From Impatiens glandulifera (Eukaryota > Streptophyta > Magnoliopsida > Ericales > Balsaminaceae), in NCBI RefSeq assembly GCF_907164915.1, contig NC_061862.1, positions 64,916,228-64,980,227 of the forward strand: a stretch of 64,000 nt of DNA. Reading direction: 5' to 3'. How positions within the stretch are numbered: position 1 is the first letter of the stretch; every line of letters begins with the position of its first letter. Below, one piece after another: positions 25,701 through 35,999 of this stretch. The notes under the pieces are model-generated. The model ran no database searches. It was not told the DNA's origin and saw nothing but the letters and a program-made list of their open reading frames with translations. Both the position numbers and the translations under genes were made by a program.

Positions 25701-26194
25701 AGATGTTGATGATCGTAGAAGCACATCTGGGTATGTTTTTATAATGGGAAAGAGAGTTGTAGTATGGTCATCTAAAAAATAACCAATTGTTACACTTTTC
25801 TCTACTGAAACTGAATTGGTGGTAGCCACTTATATAGTATGTCAAGTATAATGGATAAGAAGAATTCTAAAAAAAACTCCACCAGTCACAATCCAAATGC
25901 ATTACAGTTTTTTTATAATATTTCCACTATAAAATTGTCTAAAAATGTTGTTTTGCATTAAGAAAAAGCAAGAATATTGACAATCGTTATCACTTCATCA
26001 ATAAATGTATCCAATTAGAATTTGATTAACTTTGTTCATTGCAGGACATAAGAACAATTGGCTGATATTATGAAAAATGTTCATTGCAGGACATAAAAAC
26101 AATTGGCTGATATTATGAAAAATGCTTTGAAATTGGAGACTTTTGAAGATTTGAGAAGTTTGACTGGTGTTATATTCTAGTTTAAGGGAGGAAT
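22735..26194 (+). pseudogene. Ty1/copia polyprotein remnant, copy 3 (5' truncated)
   Basis: Begins in the Gag linker (gaaaggaagaagatcaag, equivalent to 15693) after a short junction, then follows copies 1 and 2 through zinc knuckle, protease, integrase, RT and RNase H, with the polypurine tract at about 26183-26192. The zinc-knuckle region has a 3-nt loss and frame breaks, though the last Cys (IECF) is retained here. A 24-bp repeat of the tacagtgacttgc part lies near 23745-23775. The RT box has the same 1-nt deletion as the other copies plus an Asp-to-Gly change (near 25198). Non-functional. Confidence 0.9.
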
Positions 26195-26332
26195 TTGTTT
26201 GAATAAAATGTTGGTCTAATTACTCGGTTAACTAATTAGTTAGTTGTTAATGTTGTTAACTTGTTCTAAGTAGTGGATTAGTAACCATAGTTATTTGCGG
26301 TACTATTCAAGACCTAAAAAGATTACTATTTT
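26195..26332 (+). mobile_element. Copia 3' LTR after copy 3
   Basis: tgtttgaataaaatgttggt...gattactatttt matches the LTR at 22474, but its first ten bases (tgttagaatt) are missing, fusing the purine tract to the LTR interior. The flank to 26394 matches that after copy 2. Confidence 0.75.
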
Positions 26333-26394
26333 AAAGGTGAATTATTTATCTTAAAAAGGATATGGGGATATTTTACACTAATACACACTACCTT

Positions 26395-27613
26395 GATGAG
26401 ACGCACCATTATAAAATATGGGTAATGATAATTTACTAAAATTCAAATAAATAAATAAGAAATTGAAAACCAACAACAACATACAATACCCACAAACAAA
26501 GAATGAGTATTAATTGTTTAATATTAACTTGATTAAAATACAATAAAAACTAGTTAATGGACATAAATCACAAACTGGCCATATTCTCATATAAAAATAG
26601 AAATGAAAATCATAATTGTCATTAAAATAAAACATTTTTCAATTATGCTCCTTATATATCATATTATGTATTGTGAGTTGTCACATCCAATGTATTCCTA
26701 GGTAGTCATCTAAATTTAAATGATGACGAAGGTCGACTTTATGTGGATTATTGTTTATATATTCTGCTGACATAGTGGTATGACATGCCTTTGCTATCAT
26801 ATATATATATATATATATATTAATATTAATTAATGATTTCATAGTCATAAGTTACAATCAAATGGACACTTCAAGGATCAACACATATAATAAGTTACAA
26901 TCAAATCCGATACATTTTAGCACATACTTCAAGATCAAGAAGATAATGGGGAAAATACAAACGAGAAACCCTATCAATATAAACATGTTACATTTGAATA
27001 CAAGTCATAAACATACTTAAACCTACATATCACCTAGAAGATGTCTCCCAACCATTTCTATAATCATGAAAGATCTAAGATAAGAGTCACCACATCAACT
27101 TAAAAAAGGACCCCAATCAAAGTATCAATAAATAGATCTATTACAAACTATAAAATGCTTTCTTTTTAAACCAAAAGATAACTATAGTTCTTTAGAGAAA
27201 ACCCCATTGAGAAAATTGTATTATACTGATAAAAAAAATCTAAAGCTACTTACAACCCCACAAGGGACCTGCGTTTGCAAAGATTTCATGTTCCTTTGTT
27301 TAGAGCAGAATTTAAACAAGATACAAGATCAACCAATATATATATATATATATAGCTCATGATCTTCTGCAGAAAAGACTAAATGGCATCTAACAATTGG
27401 TTTTCTGATTGGGTTTTCTTTATGGTAGCATATCAAATCAAAAAACAAATAGATATCATGGTACAACAAGATGGATCAACAACCATGGCAGAGACTAACA
27501 GCAAAAGTTCAAAATCATTCAAGCAAATGTATACTGTTTAATTGTTTATTCAAGTTTTCCCAAAGGGTTGGTTTATTTATTATATATTGAAGTTTCCAAA
27601 GTAAGTTTATGAA
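26395..27613. other. Intergenic DNA and 3' flank of the minus-strand gene
   Basis: A/T-rich with short (at)n runs near 26800 and 27338. The last ~300 bp are probably 3' UTR of the gene at 27614-28285. No other gene was recognised. Confidence 0.5.
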
Positions 27614-28285
27614 CTACTTTTTAACCTTTCGATTCTTCCTAGGTCCAGGAACCTCCATCCTTCCAACAGAACATCCACATCTTGCCCTAAACACAAGAAC
27701 AGCTCTCCCATTAAGAGGTGCCATCTTCTTCAACTCAGCTTCAAGTTCTTTATGATAATCTCTTGGCAATTCAAACAGTCCTTTCTTCACACCTTCATTA
27801 GAACTAAACCCACTTGAATTCTTCAAACAGTCTTCAGTTTCAAGCTGGATATCGAATTCAGCCGCCTTTCTCATCCCCTTACATCCTGGTCTTCGACATC
27901 TCTTGTTCAAACATGCGGGGATTGCTAAAACAGCTGCTACTGTTACAAACAGAACACACAGACCTAGATATCCGTAAATCAAAGGAGTTGCTGAAATCTC
28001 ATGTTTGACCGAGATAACGATAATCGGAATGATTTGGAACAGGGTGCGGGTTAGAATCTTGAGATAAGGAAATAGAAGAAAGGTACATGCAGAAATAACA
28101 GCAATTAGGATGAAGATGTCGATTATGGCTGAACGAGATTGATGACAACCTGGCGATTGGGTTGATCTTTGTTTCCTTTGAAGTTGATTACTTGGTTTCA
28201 ATCTGGAACATGGGTAAGATGAATTGGATGATTTTGACATGTTGTTAATCTGCTCATCGACTGAAACATTATGGAAACAGACCAT
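27614..28285 (-). CDS. Plant two-span membrane protein, 'ribosomal protein L34e superfamily' type
   Basis: A single uninterrupted 223-codon frame. Residues ~50-78 (AIIDIFILIAVISACTFLLF) and ~98-123 (IYGYLGLCVLFVTVAAVLAI) are two membrane spans. They are followed by a Cys/basic cluster (CLNKRCRRPGCKGMRKA), then AEFDIQLETEDCLK and a conserved C-terminal domain, ELEAELKKMAPLNGRAVL and FRARCGC, with a basic tail. This layout matches small plant proteins annotated as 'ribosomal protein L34e superfamily' (Arabidopsis At5g19025-like). The name reflects a weak Cys-motif similarity; the membrane spans argue against a ribosomal role, and the function is unknown. The start is the first Met (28285); Met-16 (28240) is an alternative. 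A GA/CT-rich tract 200 bp upstream (28483-28521) suits a plant leader. A broken copy lies at 53022-53261. Confidence 0.8.
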   Translation of the reverse strand: MVCFHNVSVDEQINNMSKSSNSSYPCSRLKPSNQLQRKQRSTQSPGCHQSRSAIIDIFILIAVISACTFLLFPYLKILTRTLFQIIPIIVISVKHEISATPLIYGYLGLCVLFVTVAAVLAIPACLNKRCRRPGCKGMRKAAEFDIQLETEDCLKNSSGFSSNEGVKKGLFELPRDYHKELEAELKKMAPLNGRAVLVFRARCGCSVGRMEVPGPRKNRKVKK

Positions 28286-28482
28286 TTGAACCAGAAAGTG
28301 TTTATTGAAGAACGATTGAGGGGGTTAATGAAGATAGGAAATCGCCGGCGGAGTGTTTTCCTTCAAATTAAGTTAAAATGATATGTGGGTATTTTGGATA
28401 GAGGTTCCAAGTTGCAGAAGAAACCGATAGAAACGATCAAAAGATCGAGAAATTTGTCTGCTCTTGGAGATATGGAAGCTCT

Positions 28483-28521
28483 ATGTGTGTGTGAGAGTGT
28501 GTGAGAGAGAAAGAGAGAGAA
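28483..28521 (-). promoter_or_regulatory. CT-rich leader or promoter tract of the minus-strand gene
   Basis: On the minus strand, a pure CT/CA repeat (gttctctctctttctctctc followed by acacactctcacacac). Such tracts are common near plant transcription starts. The same tract, slightly expanded, survives at 53655-53708 although the gene's start was lost there. Confidence 0.45.
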
Positions 28522-28660
28522 CAATTCATTACACACGAACACGATTCACATATCTCCTTCCTTCCTTCCTCGCCGTTTCTGTAATCTCTATCGCCTCCTT
28601 AGAGAGACGGGTCATACACGTATACGAGATCGGGTTTGATTGATTTGGGGTAATTTTGAT

Positions 28661-28785
28661 TTTATATATTATTTAAATTAAATAATTATTATTTTAGCAT
28701 AAAGACGTATGTATAAATATTTATTTGAATTCTTTATTATGCTAAAATAATAATTATTTTTTTTATTTAAATATTAAAGATTTTA
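28661..28785. repeat. Small foldback (stem-loop) repeat
   Basis: ttaaataattattattttagcataaag and, about 25 bp later, its inverted partner ctttattatgctaaaataataatta form arms of roughly 27 bp within longer A/T-rich arms. The copy in block B is at about 53866-53990. It could be a small MITE. Confidence 0.65.
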
Positions 28786-28823
28786 TACATATAATTTTCT
28801 GACTTTTCAAACACCTATTGACA

Positions 28824-28825
28824 AT
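28824..28825 (+). other. Empty target site of the Helitron found in block B
   Basis: Here acctattgacaA|Ttggatttaagat is continuous. In block B the same sequence is split between A (54028) and T (56925) by a 2896-bp Helitron. Insertion between A and T without target duplication is the Helitron signature. Confidence 0.9.
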
Positions 28826-30040
28826 TGGATTTAAGATAAAAGATAAGTTAGTGAAGACCCAATACTCTAGAGAAGTGAATCAAGTCCAACATAATTCATT
28901 AGCCCACTAAGTCTAAATAATGAAATTTTATGTGATAAAAATTAATTTATTGAAAAAAAAGAACAATCTAAAAAAAAATAAAATAATAAGTATCCTCCAT
29001 CGATATAACCTATGTATAAGAAAAAATCCAAATTTATTATTCCAACATATTTTATTTTGTAAACATTCCTTTAATAAGATTTCTCTTTTCAAAGTTAACA
29101 ATACTAATTTATACAGAATAAATCTACTAATTTAAGTGATAAAATAGTGATTTATAAAATATCAAAAGTCACCCCTCAATGCTTTAAATTTGAGTGAATA
29201 TTTTAACAAAAAAATAAATAACATGAAAATATGAACAATGTGATTAGTTTGTAATCAAAACTAACTTAGTATAAACTTGATTAAAAGATAGTTATTGCAT
29301 ACCAACATTAATAAGTGTTAGAAATATTGTCTTGAATTAAATTACAGAAATATATATAAAATGATCTATAAAAAAATATATAAAATCACCGATTGAAATG
29401 TTGATTCGAGGCATGTGTTTAACACATTTCCCTTAAAACAGTTACACCATTTTCCGTTTGTATTTATCGTTGAAAATTACGATAAAAGTGATTAAGTTCA
29501 ATAAGGATATGAATTGCACTACACAAAATGTCATGTTGTTATCAAATTATATATTAATATTATTAATTAAAAGACTTTAAGTCTACAAGTGAATATGTTT
29601 ACACTTGAAAGTGCAATCTACGTATGGAAATCTTCTAAAAAAATTATGATAGATAGATTAAACGTTATAATCTATAATTTTGACTTATGTCGAAAAATAA
29701 AATATTTTTATGCAAAATATATAATCGCTTACAAGATGGCAGAATAGTTCAAAGACATTTTGTCTACTAATTAGCGTAGTAAACAATATTTTCATAAAAA
29801 AAATGTTTAAATGATAAGCATGTAACTTCAAATTTTACATTTTATTTTTATTTTTTTACGCTTTACATTTATCTCAAATTTGATTATCACGAATCACAGA
29901 AAGAAGTCGTATAATAGAAACATTCTTCAACTATTTAGTAATTAAAATATTAATATAATATCAAAAAATCAAAAATATGTTAAACGGATAAAAAAAACGT
30001 ATAATAATGTCAAAGAAATATTAGACGGAGCAAAAAATAA
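28826..30040. other. Non-coding part of duplicon A
   Basis: A/T-rich sequence nearly identical to 56926-58130. The small frame at 28920-29135 is broken in block B, so it is not conserved as coding. Nothing else was recognised. Confidence 0.55.
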
Positions 30041-30044
30041 ATTA

Positions 30045-30650
30045 AATGGACAAAAAAATTTAAATGTTTCACAAGTATGTTAAACAGACCAAAACGTGTT
30101 AAACATGTCAAAAACGTATAAAATGTGTCAAAAGTGTCAAGACGTGTTAAATGCGTCGTTAAACATGTCAAAACATGTAAAATGTGCCAAAAATATGTTA
30201 AATGTGCCAAAAACGTATTAAAACTTGTCAAATGTGTTAAACGTGTCAAAAACGTATTAAATGTGTCAAAACGTGTTAGAATGTCAAAAACGTGTTAAAC
30301 GTGCAAAAAACGTGAAAAACGTGTAAAATGTGTCAAAAACGTGAAAAACATGTTAAACGTGTGAAAAACGTATTAAACATGTCAAAAACGTGTTAAACGT
30401 GTTAAAAACGTGAAAAACGTGTTAAACATGTCAAAACGTGTGAAAAACATGTTAAACGTATTAAAAATGTCAAAAACGTGTTAAATGTGTCTAAAATGTG
30501 AAAAACATGTTAAACGTGTGAAAATGTGTTTTCAGTGAGAAAACGTGTTAAACATGTCAAAAACGTGAAAAACGTGTTAAACGTGTAAAAACGTATTAAA
30601 CATGTCAAAAACGTGTTAAACGTGCCAAAAACGTGAAAACATATTTAATA
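30045..30650 (+). repeat. Minisatellite of cgtgttaaacgtgtcaaaaa type (copy A)
   Basis: Dozens of short units alternating aaacgtgttaaacgtg, tcaaaaacgtg and variants with cat/cgt changes; period about 10-20 bp with higher-order blocks. The block B counterpart (58130-58735) has a different number of units. The minus-strand frame at 30010-30249 is a product of the repeat. Confidence 0.9.
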
Positions 30651-31594
30651 AATTAACATTTTGAACCGATATTTTATTTTTGAATTTAGGAAGTTAAAAT
30701 GTCGAACCAATATTTTTATTTTTAATATATTAAGTTAACACGTTGAATTGATATATTTTCAATGAAAATCGAACTTAAAAAAATCTCTTATTACATTGAG
30801 CTATTTTAATTAGTTTTGTCAAATTAATCTTTTAATAAAATAGATAATATATATTAAAATTATTTTTATTATATTTTATTTTACAAACATAGAAATAGAA
30901 ATTAAGATTGAATTACAATTTTATAATTTTTCTAAACATAGAAATTTAGATTGAATTACAATTTTATAACTTTTTTAAACATAAAAATTGAATGGTAATT
31001 CAATGCCAATTCTCATGGAATTGGAATTAAGATTCCAATGCCAATTCCACCCATCCAAACATACAATGATATTTCAAAAACAAAAGATTACAACTAGTAC
31101 AAGTTCACCTTAAATGCACCTGTGGATAGTGCTCTAAAGTGACATGAAAATAATTAAGTGATGATGATTAAAATTATAATAATGTAATAAAGAATATATT
31201 TTTTAAATCTAAACAAAGAAGTATTTTGATTCAATTATGTTTATTTATAAAATAATATTTATTTAATTATATATATATATATTTATTATGTTTAAATATT
31301 TTTCAAAGATTTATCATATAATATATAATAATAAAACAATTTAAAATTTGATACAACAAATTTTTAAAATATTTTAATTATATTTTTTTGTATTATTTTT
31401 CATTATATAAAAAAATAAAATTATACCTATATATATTAAATTATTAATATTATATAACTTAATCTAAAAAATTAAAATTATAATAAAAACTCATATATAA
31501 TATTTTGTATCAATTTAATAAAATGTTAAGTTTTAAATTTTAAATTTGACTGAATGAGATTAAGGAAAGATATTGGAGAAAGATTCTCAAACAA
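30651..31594. other. Non-coding part of duplicon A
   Basis: A/T-rich. aaacatagaaat...ttgaattacaattttataa is repeated twice (about 30885-30990). A small palindrome of ggaattggaattaagattccaatgccaattcc type lies near 31015-31052. Same in block B (58736-59690). No gene. Confidence 0.5.
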
Positions 31595-31925
31595 CTTTTT
31601 GGAACAAAAATTTCCAAAAAATCAAGACAATTAAAAGAAATTCTTAACAGAAAATTCCTAAAATTAAAAAATAAATCTAAACTCAAAAACCAAGACAATT
31701 AAAAGAAAATTTTAACAGAAAATTCCTAAAATTAAAAATAAATCTAAATCCAAAAACCAAGACAATTAAAAGAAAATCTTAACAGAAAATTCTAAAATTA
31801 AAAAATAAATCTAAACCCAAAAACCAAGACAATTAAAAGAAAATTCTAACAAAAAATTCCTTAAATTAAAAAGTAAATCTAAACCCAAAAGCTAAGACAA
31901 TTAAAACCTAAATCCTAAGGAAATC
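31595..31925 (+). repeat. ~66-bp tandem repeat (copy A)
   Basis: Four to five units of ccaagacaattaaaagaaaa, tcttaacagaaaattcctaa, attaaaaaataaatctaaac. The copy in block B spans about 59690-60005. Confidence 0.85.
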
Positions 31926-31944
31926 TAAACCTATCTATAAGATA

Positions 31945-32125
31945 ACTCTCTCCTTCTCTGCTCTGCACCGTATGTATATAGCCGTCTTCATTGGGATCGC
32001 TTGGCAACCAACAGCCGACTTCGTCGACCGACCGACGATCCAAGTTCCGGGAAATCGCCGAGGATCTATTCCTCTTCTCCATCATCATTACGGTTGGGGA
32101 TGAAGAAGGTCATTCGTTAGTCTGT
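31945..32125 (+). promoter_or_regulatory. GC-richer leader-like segment before the glucanase fragment
   Basis: ctctctccttctctgctctg...cgtcgaccgaccgacgatcc...ctattcctcttctccatc, ending in ggggatgaagaaggtcattc. Base composition contrasts sharply with the A/T surroundings and looks like a plant 5' UTR with a possible short ATG-AAG-AAG exon end and donor. It is conserved in block B (60030-60210). Its source gene was not recognised; it may be a third captured fragment. Confidence 0.4.
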
Positions 32126-32171
32126 GTTTGATTGTTTCAGTTTCTTTGTTTATTTGTTGTAAGTTTGGCAA

Positions 32172-32690
32172 ATGATGTTCCTTGCATACCGTGTTCACCT
32201 GGAACCCTGGAGAAAGCGGGGTTTTGGGAAAACAGAGGGGATTGTTTCAGAAACAGGGTGGGCTTCTAAAGGTGATGCGAATGAAGCTGGGGCGAATGAG
32301 GAGAATGCTAGGACTTATAATAAAAATCTACGAAAGAGATTGTTGAAGAAGAAGGGTACTCCTTATAGGCCGAAGAGAACTGTGAAGGGATATGTTTTCG
32401 CATTGTTTAATGAGAATTGAAACCGGGTCCTACTTCTGAGAGGAATTTCGGATTGTTTAAGGCTGATGGAAGTACTGCTTATGATATTGGGTTTAGGGGT
32501 CTTGTACCCTCTTCGGGTTCATCATTTAAGATTAAGGTTAGTATTTATTGTTCTTTAATCATTAACTTGTGTTTTTTCTATTATATACTTATCAATGTTT
32601 TCTTCTCCAATGTAGAATTTCAGGTTTGGCGGTTGGACAAACATGGCGGCATGTGCTATGGCCACTCTGTTTCTTAATAATTTCGGTTAG
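32172..32690 (+). pseudogene. GH17 beta-1,3-glucanase 3' fragment, copy A (frameshifted)
   Basis: Counterpart of the intact-frame fragment at 60257-60776, with exons 32172-32536 and 32616-32690. One base is missing after 32417 compared with block B, which creates a TGA at 32418-32420, inside the FALFNEN motif region that ends the GH17 fold. The rest (GPTSERNFGLFKADGS, then the spliced FGGWTNMAACAMATLFL tail) continues in another frame. Only the C-terminal part of a glucanase was ever present here. Confidence 0.85.
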
Positions 32691-32744
32691 AATCAATAAT
32701 ACATTGTAATTTTTATTTGTTCATTATAAATAAAGCTCTCAAAC

Positions 32745-33799
32745 TCATTCATGAACAGAGAAGACGAGAAGGATTCACTGTCAAACTAGAAGAAGTAGAG
32801 GATTGGCTGTATGAAGATGGGGAAGATGAGATTAACGGAGTATACGTTGATAAACTTGATGAACTCAAGAAGGTACTATTTTCAATACTCTCTATCTTCT
32901 GAATTTGAAGGAATTTCTGTTGGCCTAACTTCAAAAACCAAATTTGTAGCAAGGTGATCCTATAGAAGAGCGCCACATGGTACATACAGAGAGGGGTTCA
33001 GTGATAGACCAGCTTGTGTATTGCATCAATAGCTACAGAGAGGCTGCAATGTCAACTGATCCCAAGTTCGATCATATTGAATTATCGGAGAAGGAAAAGG
33101 TACGATACACAATTGGTTTTCTTATACAAAATGTATTAAGAGTTTTTTTCGCATATAATCTCTCTATTTTACCTATATTAGTAACACCTTGTTTGGAAGA
33201 AGACCTCTAAAACACCATTGTGTTATTTTAGTCTAATTTATTTAAAATCTCTGATCAGAAGTCTCGGATTTGTTTTCAAACAAGAAGTCAGATTAAGTTC
33301 TTAAATTTTCCAAAACAAGCCTAAACTTAAAAAATCTTCTTTCTTATACGGCTTATCAGCTAGTTTATGATGAGTTAGTGTTTATCACTTAATATGCTGT
33401 TTGTTATGTATTTTTTAAATTTGGATAATGATCCATAAAAATCTATATTTCATTAAATTCACAATGATCTCTATATCAAATGAAGCTAAAAATTCATATT
33501 TTAATCCAGTTCTTGATTTAAAAAATAATCTTAACACCAAATCAAAAAGAAAATTACACTATAATCTCGATAGTGATCTAGAAAATAATCTGAATTATGA
33601 TCCAGAAAATGATCTTACCAATTGACAATTTTTCAATGAATGAAAGATTGCAACAACATACCTGTTTCTTTCTTTCAAATAGTCTGGAAAATTATATTTT
33701 TGATTTAGTTATTAAAGTTTATCTAAACTTACTTTCATTCTTAAGTGTTGAATATTGTATTTTTAGGTACTGAATGAGTGTGTGAAAGCTGAAGGCTGA
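32745..33799 (+). pseudogene. HSP70-14/15-like (Hsp110 group) 3' exon fragment, copy A
   Basis: Three exon pieces with intact splice sites. About 32745-32872 encodes [14 protein letters not shown] and VDKLDELKK. 32950-33099 encodes QGDPIEERH, ERGSVIDQLVYCINSYREAA and DPKFDHIELSEKEK. 33767-33799 encodes VLNECVKAEG and then a stop, where the family continues with a Trp-containing helix. In plants these belong to the C-terminal helical domain of Hsp110/SSE-type HSP70s (Arabidopsis HSP70-14/15), which act as nucleotide-exchange partners of HSP70. The ATPase and substrate domains are absent, so no chaperone can be made. After the stop, a ~38-bp stretch (aatgagtgtgtgaaagctga...) is duplicated, unlike in block B. 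Confidence 0.88.
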
Positions 33800-33959
33800 A
33801 TCAGTATGTGAATGAGTGTGTGAAAGCTGAAGGCTGAATCAGTGTGTGCTTCCACAGCTGTATGATTTGTTCCTTCATTATACCGTTTATTAGTTCAAGT
33901 AAGTTATTTTCATCATATTTAATTTTTATTAGTTCAAGTAAGTTATTTTCATCATATTT

Positions 33960-35990
33960 AATTTATATTAACATGCATGGTAGGTTTGTTTTTAAATGAA
34001 TGAGTATTTTTTTTATGATTTTAAAAATTATTAGAATTAGAATTTAAATAATCCATGTTTATTTGAAAATAAATAAACATATATCATATACTAAGTTTAA
34101 TTTTGTAAATGTTAAAAATATTATTAAATTTTATAAAATTTTATATTTTATATAAATATAATTTTTTATTAAATATTTTTTTTATTAAATATATTTTTAT
34201 TAAATTTAAATTTGTATTAAAATCATATGTTTTCTATTTAATTTGCATTTAACTTAATTTTATTAAATTTTAAATTTACATTTAACATATTTTGTATTAA
34301 ATTTTATTTTGTTTTATACTTATACATTTCTTAAGAATATTATTTGTTTTTTAAATATTCTTATTATATTTATAAATAATTTTAAAATTTGAATTAAACT
34401 TATTTTTATCATTAATTCATAAAAAAAACTTTTATATCTTGCATTAAATATATTTTTCATTAAATTTAAATTTGTAATAAACTTATGAAAATTACATTTA
34501 TTTAATCTAATCTAATATAATTTTGAATTAAATTCATTTTTTATTAAATTTAATTTTACTTTAAACCCATTTAAAACATATTTTGCATTCAATTTTATTT
34601 AGTTTTTTTTACTTATATATTTATTTTATTAAAATTAATATTTATTTTAAAATTAATCTTATAATGGTTATAAACAATTTAAAATTTTCACTTAAATTTA
34701 AATTTATTATTAATTCATAAATAAATTTTATATTTTACATTAAATATATTTAATTAAATTTATTTATGTATTAATAATATTAAAATTGCATTTTTTTATA
34801 AATATAATATAATTTAAATTTAAATTTATATTTATATTAAGCTTTTTATAATTATATTTTTTCTTTTTAATATAATATAATTTAAATTTAATATTTGTAT
34901 TAAACTTATTAAAAATAAATTTTACATTTTATTTAATTTAGTTTTTTACTTATTTATTTCTTTTATTAAGAATATTACTTGTTTTTTAAATATCTTATAA
35001 TGTTTATAATTAATTTTAAATTAAAGCTTTTTTTAAATATTTTATAATGTTTATAAATAATTTTTAATTTTCAATAAAAGTTATTTTAAATCATTAATTC
35101 AAAAAAACACTTTTATATTTTTATAAAATTAAATCTTCTTTTATTAAATTTATTAAAATTACATTTATTTTTTATTTAATCAAATATAATTTTAATTTAA
35201 ATTAAATTAAATTTAAATTTAAATTTTTTATTAAATTGATTTTCATTAAATTTGAATTTGTAATAAATTTTATAAAAAACATATTTTGAATTATATTTTG
35301 TTTAGTTTTTTACTTATATAATTATTATATTATATAAGAATATTATTTATTTTTAAAATATTCTTATAATATTTATAAATTATTTTTAATTTTTAATTAA
35401 ACTTATATTTATTATTAATTCATAAACAAATTTTTATATTTTTCATTATTATTAATCATATTAAAATTACTTTTTTTTTTCATTTAATTTAATATAATTT
35501 AAATTTTGTATTAAACTTACTTTTATAAAATTTAAATTTAGATTAAGCTTATTAAAAATATATTTTGTATAAAATTATATTTAGATTTTTACATATATAT
35601 ATTTCTTATATTAGGAATATTATGTATTCTTAAATATTCTTATTATGTTTATAAATAATTTTGAATTGAACTTATATTTATCATTAATTCATAAACAATT
35701 TTTTTTTATTTCGCATTAAACTATATAAATATTGTATTATTTCTATTTATTCTAATATAATTTAAATTTTGCTTGAAATTTATTTTCATTAAATTTAAAT
35801 TTTTATTAAATCTATTCAAAACGTATTTTTGTATTAATGTTTTTAGTTTTTTACTTATATATTTTTTATATTAAGAATATAACTTATTTTTTTAAATATT
35901 ATTTTAATGTTTATAAATAATTTAAAATTACTTATATTTATCACTAATTCATAAACTAACTTGTATATTTTTAATAAATTTAAATTTTGC
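33960..35990 (+). repeat. A/T satellite with ~0.3-kb monomers (U1)
   Basis: Recurring landmarks in fixed order: tttttacttatatatttctt, attaagaatattattt, ttaaatattcttataatg, taaataattttaaat, tcattaattcataaa, ttttatattttgcattaaa, aatctaatataatttaaatt, ttcattaaatttaaatttgt. The attaagaatat-type landmark returns near 34330, 34970, 35336, 35610 and 35870. About seven diverged monomers are present, with hardly any G or C. Confidence 0.75.
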
Positions 35991-35999
35991 ATTAGTATT

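Noticed and set aside
30045..30650. Possible CRISPR-like array
   Set aside because: Eukaryotic minisatellite: units are contiguous and degenerate, with no constant repeat and unique spacers.
32749..32985. Minus-strand Ser-rich frame (also 60835-61071)
   Set aside because: Antisense of the Glu/Asp-rich HSP70 exon.
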